Shown here: piece after piece, positions 29,631 to 37,568 of the stretch
Layout: each line of letters starts with the position of its first letter
Position numbering within the stretch: the stretch's first letter is position 1
Source of the DNA: Gammaproteobacteria bacterium
GTDB lineage: Bacteria > Pseudomonadota > Gammaproteobacteria > Pseudomonadales > UBA5518
Direction of reading: 5' to 3'
Assembly: GCA_016718385.1 (NCBI GenBank)
Contig: JADKDK010000007.1
Location: 469,295-533,294 of the forward strand
DNA: 64,000 nt
Notes under the pieces: generated by a model
The model's database searches: none
Seen by the model: only the letters and a program-made list of their open reading frames with translations
What the model was told of the DNA's origin: nothing
Made by a program: the position numbers and the translations under genes

Positions 29631-30863
29631 ATGATCCGCCTCCTCGCCGGCCTGTTCACACTCGCCCTCATGGCCCTGCTCGGCCTGGCCGTGCTGCTGT
29701 TCACCGCCATCGACACCAAACCTCTGGTGGAACGGGGCGAAACGGTCTCCACCGACGCCATCGACCAGGCCCGTAAGCTGCTCCTCGCCAACGACCCCCG
29801 CCGCCTGCGCGAAGGCGAGGAGCGCTCGGCACTGATCCCGGCAACCCTGCTCGACGAAGGCGTCAATTACGTCGCCACGCAGCTTCTGCACGGTCGCGGC
29901 GCGCTCTCGCTGCAGGAGAAGTCCGCGGAAATACGCCTCAGCCTGCCCCTTCCCGGCACGCCCGGCTACCTGAACCTGCGCGCCACGGTGCCCGAAGCCG
30001 CGGGCGAGCCACGGATCGCGGCGCTGAGCGTGGGTGATGTACCGATTCCTGCCGTCTTCGCGGAACAGACCCTGGATCTCGCGCTGACTTCCCTCGGTTA
30101 CGGGCAGCAATGGCGCATGGCGCGCGCCGCGGTGCGCGAACTCGCCTTCGACCCGGCGCGCGGCATGGTCGATGTGCGCTACGCCTGGGATCCCGCGCTG
30201 CTGGATAGCGCCCGCGCCGCCGCGCTCGATCCCGCGGACGTGGATCGCATCCGCGAGGCGCAGGCGGCCTTCGCGACGCTGCTCGAAGGGAAACAAAGGG
30301 GCGATCGCGTCACCCTCGCCGAAGTCCTGGCGCCATTGATGTCCGGCAACGGGCAGGGCCGCGAGCAACGCCGCGCGGCGCTGCTCGTGCTCGCGAGCTC
30401 GCTGGCGGGAGGGAACCTGGCGGCCATCGTCCCCGAGGCAGCCTCCTGGCCGCGGCCGCAGCGGGTTGCCATCACGCTGCGCGGCCGGCACGACAGCGCC
30501 CAGCATTTCGTGGTCTCCGCCGCGCTGGCCGCCTGGGCCGGCGAACCCGTCGCCACCGCCATCGGCCTCTACAAGGAACTGGAGGACGCGCGCCGCGGCA
30601 GCGGTTTCTCGTTCGCGGACCTGGCCGCCGACCGCGCCGGCACCCGCTTCGGCGAACTGGTCGCGGCCGATGCGGCGCGCCTCGACGAGGTGCTGGCCGG
30701 CACGCCCGGTGACGCCGACCTGCTCCCGCCGCTGGACGGCCTGCCCGAATTCCTCCCGGAAGCCGAGTTCCGCCGCCGCTACGGCGGCCCCGGCGAGCCG
30801 GCCTACGAGAAAGTCGCGGACGAAATAGAGCGGCGGCTGTCGGCACTGGCGCTTTACCGGTAA
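29631..30863 (+). CDS. Conserved hypothetical membrane-anchored protein
   Basis: 410 residues. One N-terminal membrane helix (LLAGLFTLALMALLGLAVLLF, residues 4-24) and a large periplasmic part. The C-terminal third (RHDSAQHFVVSAALAAWAG, then KELEDARRGSGFSFADLAADRAG) resembles the YfiM/DUF2279 lipoprotein motif (H-F-x3-AAL, KE-x2-D, GSGFSW-DLAAD), a weak match made by eye. No enzyme motif recognised. It sits between manC and galU but has no obvious sugar link. Confidence 0.65.
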   Translation: MIRLLAGLFTLALMALLGLAVLLFTAIDTKPLVERGETVSTDAIDQARKLLLANDPRRLREGEERSALIPATLLDEGVNYVATQLLHGRGALSLQEKSAEIRLSLPLPGTPGYLNLRATVPEAAGEPRIAALSVGDVPIPAVFAEQTLDLALTSLGYGQQWRMARAAVRELAFDPARGMVDVRYAWDPALLDSARAAALDPADVDRIREAQAAFATLLEGKQRGDRVTLAEVLAPLMSGNGQGREQRRAALLVLASSLAGGNLAAIVPEAASWPRPQRVAITLRGRHDSAQHFVVSAALAAWAGEPVATAIGLYKELEDARRGSGFSFADLAADRAGTRFGELVAADAARLDEVLAGTPGDADLLPPLDGLPEFLPEAEFRRRYGGPGEPAYEKVADEIERRLSALALYR

Positions 30864-30946
30864 GGCAATGGCTACGGTGTCGACCCATGCGTTGCCACGA
30901 TTTATCCGTATCGGCTAACTTGATGCCCATACTGGTGAGCATCGTT

Positions 30947-31018
30947 TCGCGGGCATGGCCCGCTCCTACAAGGAAGCGCATCGCCGCATTGTTGTAGGAG
31001 CGGGCCATGCCCGCGACC
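30947..31018. repeat. Inverted REP pair
   Basis: Inverted copy at about 30947-30969 and direct copy at about 30994-31017 upstream of galU. Confidence 0.88.
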
Positions 31019-31124
31019 AACCTGTTCGCGGCTTGGCACCATGCGCGCGATCAATGTTTCGCGAATTCACGTCGTGATCAAATAGAAAACGTTTATGAAC
31101 AAACCAACCCGGGCCACCAAATCA

Positions 31125-31961
31125 ATGATCAAGAAATGCCTCTTCCCCGTCGCCGGCTACGGCACCCGCTTCCTGCCGGCCACCAAGTCCATGCCCAAGG
31201 AAATGCTGCCCATCGTCAACAAGCCGCTGGTGCAGTACGGGGTGGAGGAGGCGCTCGACGCCGGCCTGTTCGAGATCGCCTTCGTCACCGGCCGCGGCAA
31301 GCGCACGATCAACGACCACTTCGACATCAGCTACGAGCTGGAGCACCAGATCGCCGGCACCGACAAGGAGCAGACCCTGGTCGGCATCCGCAACGTCATC
31401 GACCGCGCGGTGTTCTCCACCACGCGCCAGCGCGAGATGAAGGGCCTGGGTCACGCGATCCTCACCGGCCAGACGCTGATCGGCGACGAGCCCTTCGGCG
31501 TGATCCTCGCCGATGACCTCTGTATCAACGAGGGCGGCGACGGCGTGATGGCGCAGATGGTCAAGATCTACAAGCAGGTGCGCTGCAGCATCGTGGCCAT
31601 CGAGGAAGTGCCGAAGGACCAGATCCACAAGTTCGGCGTGATCGCGGGCGAGGCGGTGCGTGACGACCTGTACCGGGTGACCAACATGGTCGAAAAGCCC
31701 TCGGCCGAGGAAGCGCCCAGCAACCTGGCGATCATCGGCCGCTACATCCTGACCCCGGACATCTTCGACCTGATCCGACAGACCCCGCCGGGCAAGAACG
31801 GCGAGGTCCAGATCACCGACGCGCTGATGCGCCAGGCCAAGGAAGGCTGCGTGATGGCCTACAAGTTCAAGGGCCGGCGCTTCGACTGCGGCAGCGTGGA
31901 TGGGTTCGTGGAGGCCACCAACTACTGCTATGAGCACTTCTACAAGCAGGGCAAGTTATAG
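31125..31961 (+). CDS. galU: UTP-glucose-1-phosphate uridylyltransferase
   Basis: 278 residues. Makes UDP-glucose, the precursor used by GalE and Ugd. The nucleotidyltransferase signature AGYGTRFLPATKSMPKEMLP, GRGKRTINDHFD and the VEKP motif are present. The start is set at ATG 31125 (MIKKCLFPVAGYG), as in the family; an in-frame ATG at 31095 would add ten residues. The stop codon TAG (31959-31961) overlaps a decayed REP (TAGGAGCGCGCC). Confidence 0.95.
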   Translation: MIKKCLFPVAGYGTRFLPATKSMPKEMLPIVNKPLVQYGVEEALDAGLFEIAFVTGRGKRTINDHFDISYELEHQIAGTDKEQTLVGIRNVIDRAVFSTTRQREMKGLGHAILTGQTLIGDEPFGVILADDLCINEGGDGVMAQMVKIYKQVRCSIVAIEEVPKDQIHKFGVIAGEAVRDDLYRVTNMVEKPSAEEAPSNLAIIGRYILTPDIFDLIRQTPPGKNGEVQITDALMRQAKEGCVMAYKFKGRRFDCGSVDGFVEATNYCYEHFYKQGKL

Positions 31962-32026
31962 GAGCGCGCCCTGCGCACGACCGGGACCGCGAGCATCAGC
32001 GCGCATTCGCCGCGAGCAAGAAAAGC

Positions 32027-32043
32027 TGTCGAAGAATTTTACA
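32027..32043. promoter_or_regulatory. 17-bp dyad, candidate PrsR enhancer site
   Basis: TGTCGAAGAATTTTACA matches the dyad at 8253-8269 in its ends, TGTCGAA and TTTTACA. It lies about 84 bases (centre to GG) from the -24/-12 promoter at 32118, eleven bases further than at the first site, roughly one helical turn. Confidence 0.6.
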
Positions 32044-32117
32044 CAGACGCGTTTTCAGGGCCGTCCACGCCGTATATCGAACGCTCAACTTATTGATATT
32101 TAAGTAAATGTCCTATG

Positions 32118-32133
32118 CGGTACACGAATTGCA
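32118..32133 (+). promoter_or_regulatory. Sigma-54 (-24/-12) promoter
   Basis: CGGTAC-ACGAA-TTGCA: GG at 32119-32120, ten bases, GC at 32131-32132, with an ideal TTGCA -12 box. Predicted start near 32144, leaving a leader of about 58 bases before the gene at 32203. Confidence 0.72.
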
Positions 32134-32202
32134 CGTTGTAAACAAAAATCCGTATCCCTGGGCAGCGATGCCGCAGGGGACGGCAAACGGAGTTACGGGT
32201 GT

Positions 32203-32682
32203 ATGCAACACAATGACGAAGCGCCGAGAGCGGCGGAACCTGGGCCGGCAACGGAGCCGCATGTAGAAGCGCGTGGTGTCCAACTCAACCGGCGCCGACT
32301 GGTGCAGGGTGCCGCTGTCGGCGTTGTGCCGGCCATTCTCACCCTGCGCAGCGGTGGTGTCGCAGCGCTCAGCGCGTGTCCGGGGCAAGTGGCAGGTACC
32401 GCAACCCTGGAAAAGGATACTGGTGCCATCCAGAATTTCTCCGCCGGTGTTCGTCCAAACCTCGCCGACGCTGCGGGAGACGAGTGCTTTTCCAGAGCAA
32501 CAGCATGCGATGTCGACGGCTATGTCAGCGATGCGACGCGGCGTTCGAATATGGGATACGTGAAGCAGTTCGATGGCGTGTACAAGTGCACGGACGGCAC
32601 ATCAACCGGGTACTACAGTACAAGCGCTACCAATCAGAACATCGTGATCCTCACGGCATCTTCAACGGTTTCCTTGATCTGA
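32203..32682 (+). CDS. Tat-signal secreted protein of unknown family, sigma-54 controlled
   Basis: 159 residues. A polar 27-residue leader is followed by a twin-arginine-like signal (LNRRRLVQGAAVGVVPAIL) ending near AALSA. The mature part of about 100 residues carries four cysteines (C-PGQ; DECFSRATACDVDG; YKCTDG), suggesting disulfides, and is Thr/Ser-rich at the end. No PEP-CTERM tail and no family recognised. It has its own -24/-12 promoter and shares the 17-bp dyad with the PEP-CTERM gene at 8381, so it is probably made under the same conditions as the PEP-CTERM/EPS system. It opens the AT-richer patch and lies 3.7 kb upstream of the HPr-rel-A operon on the same strand. Confidence 0.65.
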   Translation: MQHNDEAPRAAEPGPATEPHVEARGVQLNRRRLVQGAAVGVVPAILTLRSGGVAALSACPGQVAGTATLEKDTGAIQNFSAGVRPNLADAAGDECFSRATACDVDGYVSDATRRSNMGYVKQFDGVYKCTDGTSTGYYSTSATNQNIVILTASSTVSLI

Positions 32683-32715
32683 CGCCTCGTTTGGACCCTC
32701 GCTGACTTCAGCCAG

Positions 32716-32733
32716 CCGCCGCGAGAGCGGCGG
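32716..32733. terminator. Hairpin between convergent genes
   Basis: CCGCCGC-GAGA-GCGGCGG, a seven-base perfect stem with a stable GNRA-type loop, 34 bases after the Tat-signal gene. No T run follows, so it may be a weak terminator or an RNA-stabilising hairpin. Confidence 0.45.
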
Positions 32734-32851
32734 CACCCACCTTGGTTACGTCAAATACCACCGGATAGACTGCGGTAGCCTGCCAGTCACACCGTTTTCG
32801 CGGCTCATAACGCCCGTGTCACGTCGATCGTAGTGCTTGCATCGGGATTGG

Positions 32852-34018
32852 TTATTTCCCCCGTGTCGGCTTCCAGCAATGCGTCCAGTACGTGACAAGA
32901 AATGACCGGGGGAACAGCCAGCGTTTGGTCCGTTCGCCAAGGGTTACATTGAAATCCACGACCTGAGAAGACAGGCGCAAGTGAATCATGTTGGACCAGT
33001 CGATCGGGTACCAAATGGCGGGGGCCAGCAGTTCGACGCGTGATGTTCCTGGTCGGGGCTGAAGATTGTCCGGCAGGCGCATGGCGATACTCTGAATCAT
33101 CTCGCATACAGCGTTCCGATCGGAAAGCAGGTAGGTATCGTAGGCATTCTTGAGCAGAATCGGTCCGGTCAAGGCTTCAGGGCCTTTGTCGGTCATCGAT
33201 TCCGCGTCACCCGGTGTCCTGGCGTTCTCGACGAGCAGATGGATGACCAGCAGCCAGAACTCCTGCAGGGGCCGGGAGGCCATGATCGCGTTTGGAATGG
33301 AATGCGAAAAATCCGGGTCGTCTCCCATCCTTCCCAGCCAGACATCGCCGGATTCGAACAAGCGCTCGACCGATCGTAGGCATTCGGTGTCCATGTCCGC
33401 GTACAGTCCTCCGAACTGGTACAGGAAGAAGTAGCGGACTGCATCGGCCCGGTATATTTCCCGAGGGTAGGCGTCATAGAAGGGCAGGAACCACGGGTAA
33501 TACTCTTCGATGAAGCGCCTGTTATCGACGTCATCCCAAAGAAAGTACTCAAAGCCCGGGTTCATTCCTCGGAGGCTGGCGCTCCATCGCGCGTAATTGG
33601 CAGGCATTGAAACCTTGCTTTTCCACGTTTGAAATATCAGCTTGGGAAATGAGCCGTCGGCAACTGCTTGCGGCAGAAGCGCTGCCCGGGTATCGGTGCG
33701 TGAAGCCGTCGAGACCGCAGGATTCGACACTCCTGCCGGGCCAACGGCGCCACCGTCGCTCGAGTTCGAGCCTCCAATGATCCGCCGCGCACCCCCCGCG
33801 AGCGAAGCCGCCACCTTTCCGAGCACCCGTTTGCACCGGATTGCCACGAGAACCACCACCATCGGGATGATCGGTCGCGCACCGAGCGCATGCTCGAGCG
33901 CTGCGCGACGGTCGGGGGCGACGCCGAGCAGGGCTGCCAGGATGCCCGGCGTGAAGGGGAATCTGGACGGACGCTCCACGGATCTCATTGATGGTAATTG
34001 CTCGATCCCATTTGTCAC
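32852..34018 (-). CDS. GT32-type glycosyltransferase (OCH1/capsule-like, DXD motif)
   Basis: 388 residues. The catalytic domain begins near residue 125 with FPKLIFQTWKSK, then DVDNRRFIEEYYPWFLPFY, RADAVRYFFLYQFGGLYADMDTE carrying the DxD metal motif (positions shown in two parts of the protein), as in GT32 alpha-glycosyltransferases. The N-terminal ~110 residues include a hydrophobic patch (IIPMVVVLVAI) that may anchor it to the membrane. The start is uncertain; ATG 33988 would drop ten residues. On the strand opposite its neighbours and visibly less GC-rich than housekeeping genes, suggesting acquisition. Probably adds a sugar to a surface glycan. Confidence 0.75.
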   Translation of the reverse strand: MTNGIEQLPSMRSVERPSRFPFTPGILAALLGVAPDRRAALEHALGARPIIPMVVVLVAIRCKRVLGKVAASLAGGARRIIGGSNSSDGGAVGPAGVSNPAVSTASRTDTRAALLPQAVADGSFPKLIFQTWKSKVSMPANYARWSASLRGMNPGFEYFLWDDVDNRRFIEEYYPWFLPFYDAYPREIYRADAVRYFFLYQFGGLYADMDTECLRSVERLFESGDVWLGRMGDDPDFSHSIPNAIMASRPLQEFWLLVIHLLVENARTPGDAESMTDKGPEALTGPILLKNAYDTYLLSDRNAVCEMIQSIAMRLPDNLQPRPGTSRVELLAPAIWYPIDWSNMIHLRLSSQVVDFNVTLGERTKRWLFPRSFLVTYWTHCWKPTRGK

Positions 34019-34052
34019 GATACCGCATGACGTATGCGCCAGATCGTGGCGA

Positions 34053-35345
34053 ATGGTCTACGATCTGATTGAGTGTAGCCTGTACAGCTCGATTGAAAAA
34101 ACACCACTGGTCGCCAGGTCCGGGCCGCGGCCACGCATGGCGCAGCCAGCGGCGAATACCAACTGGACGGTTGAGAACGACGTGGGAATGCTGGACGTTT
34201 TTTCCAGGGGTTCGACCAATGAGCAGCGAATCGATTTCACTGCTTCCGAGGACGTGAGGACTCTTCTCCGGGATCTGGGGCGTACGGAAGATGTGAAGTT
34301 TTCCCCGGACAATCGCAGGCTTGCCGTTGCCAATCGCTGGGGAGACGTTCCGATCTTGAAATTGCCTCCATGCACAGCAGAGGAAAAAAACGTCGAGTTG
34401 ATCCCCGTGCATACGATAGGCAGCGATCAAACTCATCTGCTGGATTCCCCGGGTTCCGTGACCGTCTCGCTACTCGGGCAGAACCGGTACGAGCTGCTTG
34501 TTTGCAACAATTATGCGAATTATGTCACCCGGCATATCCTGGAGGACGCCGGGCATCTCGAGCTACAAAGCAGCGAGATCTTGCTGAGCAAGGGGCTCGG
34601 CGTTCCCGATGGTGTGGCCGTCAGCAGTGATCGACGCTGGATCGCCATTAGCAACCACAATGCCCATAGCGTCTTCCTGTACGAGAACACACCGGAACTG
34701 AACCGGCACTCGGAGCCGGACGGCATTCTGCGCAACCTGAATTATCCCCACGGCCTGCTCTTCGCCCCTGACGACAGTTTCATGCTGGTGGCTGATGCCG
34801 GTGCGCCCTATGTGAACATCTACGCAAGGGATGGCGATAGCTGGTCAGGCATGCGCGACCCCGTTGCTGCGCTGCGCGTGATGGACGAGACGACGTACCG
34901 ACGAGGCAGGAAGAATCCCCAGGAGGGTGGGCCCAAGGGTATCGATGTCGACAGCGGTATGAATGTGCTTGTGACCACCTGCGATGAGCAGGTTCTGGCC
35001 TTCTTCGATCTGCCTTCGATGATGCAAAGGCGCGGGCTCCCGATGGACTGGCGTAAAAGGCCCTGCAATGGCGGGTGGGGTGGGCAAGGGATCGCTTGCG
35101 ACGCATGCGCGGATGGAAATGAGTCTCGCGGTGCCGCTGAGAGCGCTCGCGTCAAAAGACAGTGGCAGGCCTGGATCGTGTATCAGCGCGTGGTGACGAC
35201 CGTCTTCAAGCGGGAAATTGCTCGCTGCATGATGCGCGCAATCAACGCCGACAGGACCTTGAAGCGCGTGACGGTAGGCTCGATCCATTGCGCACGGCGC
35301 CAGGCGCGCAACGCGCCCGACAGGTCGCCGTGCTTCGAAAGATGA
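34053..35345 (+). CDS. Beta-propeller (NHL/YncE-like) protein, start and end uncertain
   Basis: Up to about 430 residues. Repeated blade motifs of the NHL/lactonase type: VKFSPDNRRLAVANRW, PDGVAVSSDRRWIAISNHN, PHGLLFAPDDSFMLVADAG and KGIDVDSGMNVLVTT. No signal peptide is evident. Candidate starts are ATG 34053, 34137 and 34188. After about 35040 the sequence loses propeller character (RKRPCNGGWGGQG...) and runs 163 bases into the convergent glycosyltransferase. A small indel near 35030 would let it end at a TAA near 35055, so the true 3' end is probably there. Divergent from the GT32 gene; possibly binds a glycan or scaffolds an enzyme. Function not recognised. Confidence 0.55.
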   Translation: MVYDLIECSLYSSIEKTPLVARSGPRPRMAQPAANTNWTVENDVGMLDVFSRGSTNEQRIDFTASEDVRTLLRDLGRTEDVKFSPDNRRLAVANRWGDVPILKLPPCTAEEKNVELIPVHTIGSDQTHLLDSPGSVTVSLLGQNRYELLVCNNYANYVTRHILEDAGHLELQSSEILLSKGLGVPDGVAVSSDRRWIAISNHNAHSVFLYENTPELNRHSEPDGILRNLNYPHGLLFAPDDSFMLVADAGAPYVNIYARDGDSWSGMRDPVAALRVMDETTYRRGRKNPQEGGPKGIDVDSGMNVLVTTCDEQVLAFFDLPSMMQRRGLPMDWRKRPCNGGWGGQGIACDACADGNESRGAAESARVKRQWQAWIVYQRVVTTVFKREIARCMMRAINADRTLKRVTVGSIHCARRQARNAPDRSPCFER

Positions 35346-36230
35346 AAGGCCACGTGCTCTGCATTGCGGCTTGCCGCCTGCCGTAAGACGAGTCGTATTT
35401 CGCGCGATACGGGCAGCGGCGGATTGCGATAGAGGTTCAATACCATCTCGGCCGCCGACTCGGCATGGTCGTATTCGCGATCAGCACGCGAGGAAGTACC
35501 TTGTCCGTCCGAGCGCTGCAGATACAGCGGCTCGTGGAGCAGGGCGCATCGTGCCATCAGGCTTGCGCGCAGCGCCCATTCACAGTCCCAAAGCAGGCAG
35601 TCCGGTCTGTACCGGCCAATGCCCTCCAGTGCAGCGCGGCGCACCACGGGGCGTTGGAAGGGCATTGGCACGCTCAGGAGCAGCGCGGGGAGCAGCTTCG
35701 GGCCATGCCAGCGAACGAGGCTGCGCTCCACGCCTTCAGGCGGGGCGCGTGCGAGCGTCCGTGCAAGCGACTCGCCATGCGCGCGTTCGGAACGCTGTGC
35801 ATCCTTGCCAAACCATCCAACCCCATGAACAGAACATCGATATCGGCATACCGGTCGAGGATATCGAGCACACGCGAGATAGCGGGGATCGTAAAAGGTC
35901 GTCGTCATCGAGGAAGGCGAGGATCTCTCCGCGCGCCATGGCGATCCCGGTATTCTTTGCCGCCGCTCCGCCCTGCGAACTGTGGTGTGTGTGGACGCGT
36001 GCCCGCGGATACCGCGCGATGACGCTCCTGCCATCAATTGCCGGAGTCGATGCATCGTCGACGACAACGGCCTCCCAGTCGATGAACGACTGCGCCTCGA
36101 TGCTGCCCAGTGCTTCCTCGAGCAACGGCAGTCGGTTGTGCGTTGGAACGATGACGCTGACGCGCGGCGGCGCCGGTGCGGCGGAAGCGGCTTGGAGTGG
36201 CGGTGGCAAGACCGTGGTCTTTGGGTTCAT
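35183..36230 (-). CDS. GT2 family glycosyltransferase, two frameshifts
   Basis: The GT-A fold is readable in three frames. It starts MNPKTTVLPPPLQ at 36230 with VSVIVPTHNRLPLLEEAL, AVVVDDASTPAIDG, AAAKNTGIAMARGE and ILAFLDDDDLL (DxD). It continues as LDILDRYADIDVLFMGLDG from about 35871, then LPALLLSVPMPFQRPVVRR to ECEWAL-like DCEWALRASLMARCALLHEP and a basic C-terminus. Breaks lie near 35880 and 35770. About 349 residues if repaired. With the indels real it would be inactive. Confidence 0.7.
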
Positions 36231-36350
36231 GCTTCAAAAAAGCCCATGAATCAAAAACATACATAGACTGTTTCCGGCGCATATACAAGGCTCGACTGGC
36301 TGTGAGTGAGCTGTGGCGACTGCATGGATTCGTGCCTACACTGACATGCC

Positions 36351-36662
36351 GTGACCACGCACAATGCCACCCCTACAGTCGTCTTTCGCCTTTCTCGCGC
36401 CGCCGAAGACCTGGTGATCGAGAACTGGGGCGGGATCCATACGGTTTATCAGCGCGCCTCCGGCGAAACCCACGCGTTCAACGAGGTCACGATGGCCCTG
36501 GTCGATTGCCTGCGGCAGGGGCCCGCATCGTTCGATCACATCCTGCGATGCGTGGCCGCGGACTTTGGCGTTCGTGAAGAGGAACTGGTGGCCGGGGAGT
36601 TCATGCCGGTCGCCTTGCGACTGGAGGATCTCGGGCTGATCGAGCGAACGGCCGCTCCGTGA
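36351..36662 (+). CDS. PqqD-like peptide chaperone, HPr-rel-A system
   Basis: 103 residues, GTG start. Winged-helix PqqD/RiPP-recognition-element fold: the LVIENWGGIHTVYQRASGET strand region, HAFNEVTMALVDCL helix (the family's N-E-x-A position) and LEDLGLIERT at the end. PqqD relatives hold a precursor peptide for a modifying enzyme. It overlaps the next gene by four bases (GTGA), giving tight coupling to an HprK-like kinase, the arrangement called HPr-rel-A in exosortase-bearing genomes. No precursor peptide gene is obvious next to it. Confidence 0.8.
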   Translation: MTTHNATPTVVFRLSRAAEDLVIENWGGIHTVYQRASGETHAFNEVTMALVDCLRQGPASFDHILRCVAADFGVREEELVAGEFMPVALRLEDLGLIERTAAP

Positions 36663-37568
36663 ACGTCGGCGCTTTGTCGGCTCGGGAACTCGAGACGCGG
36701 CTTGCGGGGCCGGGGCTCGAGGTGCAGCTCGGACCCTTCGTCGCCCGCATTCGAACCCGTTTCTCCGCCCTGGTCCCCCGGCTGAATCAGCTCTATGACC
36801 AGCATGAGGTGGATCCGCCCGGCATTGTCGACTTCGACGTGCAGGTGCAGCCGTCGCGGGGGCCCCGCCGGGGGCTGCAAGCCTGCTTCATGGCCGACGG
36901 GCGCAAGCCCTTCTGGCCCCTGCCTGCCGCGCATATGCTGCCCGCGCTCGAATGGGGCATCAACTGGTGCATTGCGACGCGCTCGAACCATTTGCTGATG
37001 CTGCATTCGGCCGTGGTCGAGCGCGGCGGTTCGGCCATCGTGTTCCCGGCCTGGTCCGGCCACGGCAAATCCACCTTGTGCACCGCACTGGTCCATTCGG
37101 GATGGCGCCTGCTGTCGGACGAATTCGGGTTGGTGCGGCCGGAAGACGGGGCCCTCGTCCCGGTGCCGCGCCTGATACCGCTGAAGAACGAATCCATCGA
37201 GGTGATCCGGCGTTTCCGGCCCGAGGCCGTGATCGGCCCTTCGTTCCACGGCACGCGCAAGGGAACAGTGGCTCACGTGCGCCCGCCGGCCCGACAGCGT
37301 GCGTCGCGTCCACGAAACCGCGCGCCCTCGCCTGTTCGTGTTTCCCCGCTGGGTCGCGGGGGCGCCACTCACCATCGAGCCGGTGGACAAGGGCGAGGCT
37401 TTCCTGATGGTGGCCACCAACGCGTTCAACTACGAAACCCTGGGCGAAATCGCCTTCGACCTGGTCAGGGAGATGGTGCGCACGTGCGATTGCCATGCGC
37501 TGACCTACTCGGACCTCGACGAAGCCGTTGCGGCCCTCGACACACTCGGCGGAGCCGCCGATGCCTAG
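36659..37568 (+). CDS. HprK-related kinase A, one frameshift
   Basis: About 302 residues when read across one indel. Resembles HPr kinase/phosphorylase: LMLHSAVVERGGSAIVFPAW, then the P-loop SGHGKSTLCTAL (first Gly of Walker A is Ala), then LLSDEFGLVRPEDG. The frame breaks near 37280, where one C too many in a CCC run separates GTRKGTVAHV from VRRVHETARPRLFVFPRW; the second part ends TLGGAADA at 37568. GTG start inside the pqqD-like stop; overlaps the nucleotidyltransferase by eight bases. Likely phosphorylates a peptide or protein carried by the PqqD partner, by analogy with HprK-like kinases in lasso-peptide clusters. Confidence 0.78.

Noticed and set aside
36246..36350. A short precursor-peptide ORF just before the PqqD-like gene
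   Set aside because: The only ATG frame (36246) stops after six codons, and the others run in the shadow of the PqqD-like gene with no leader-like sequence.
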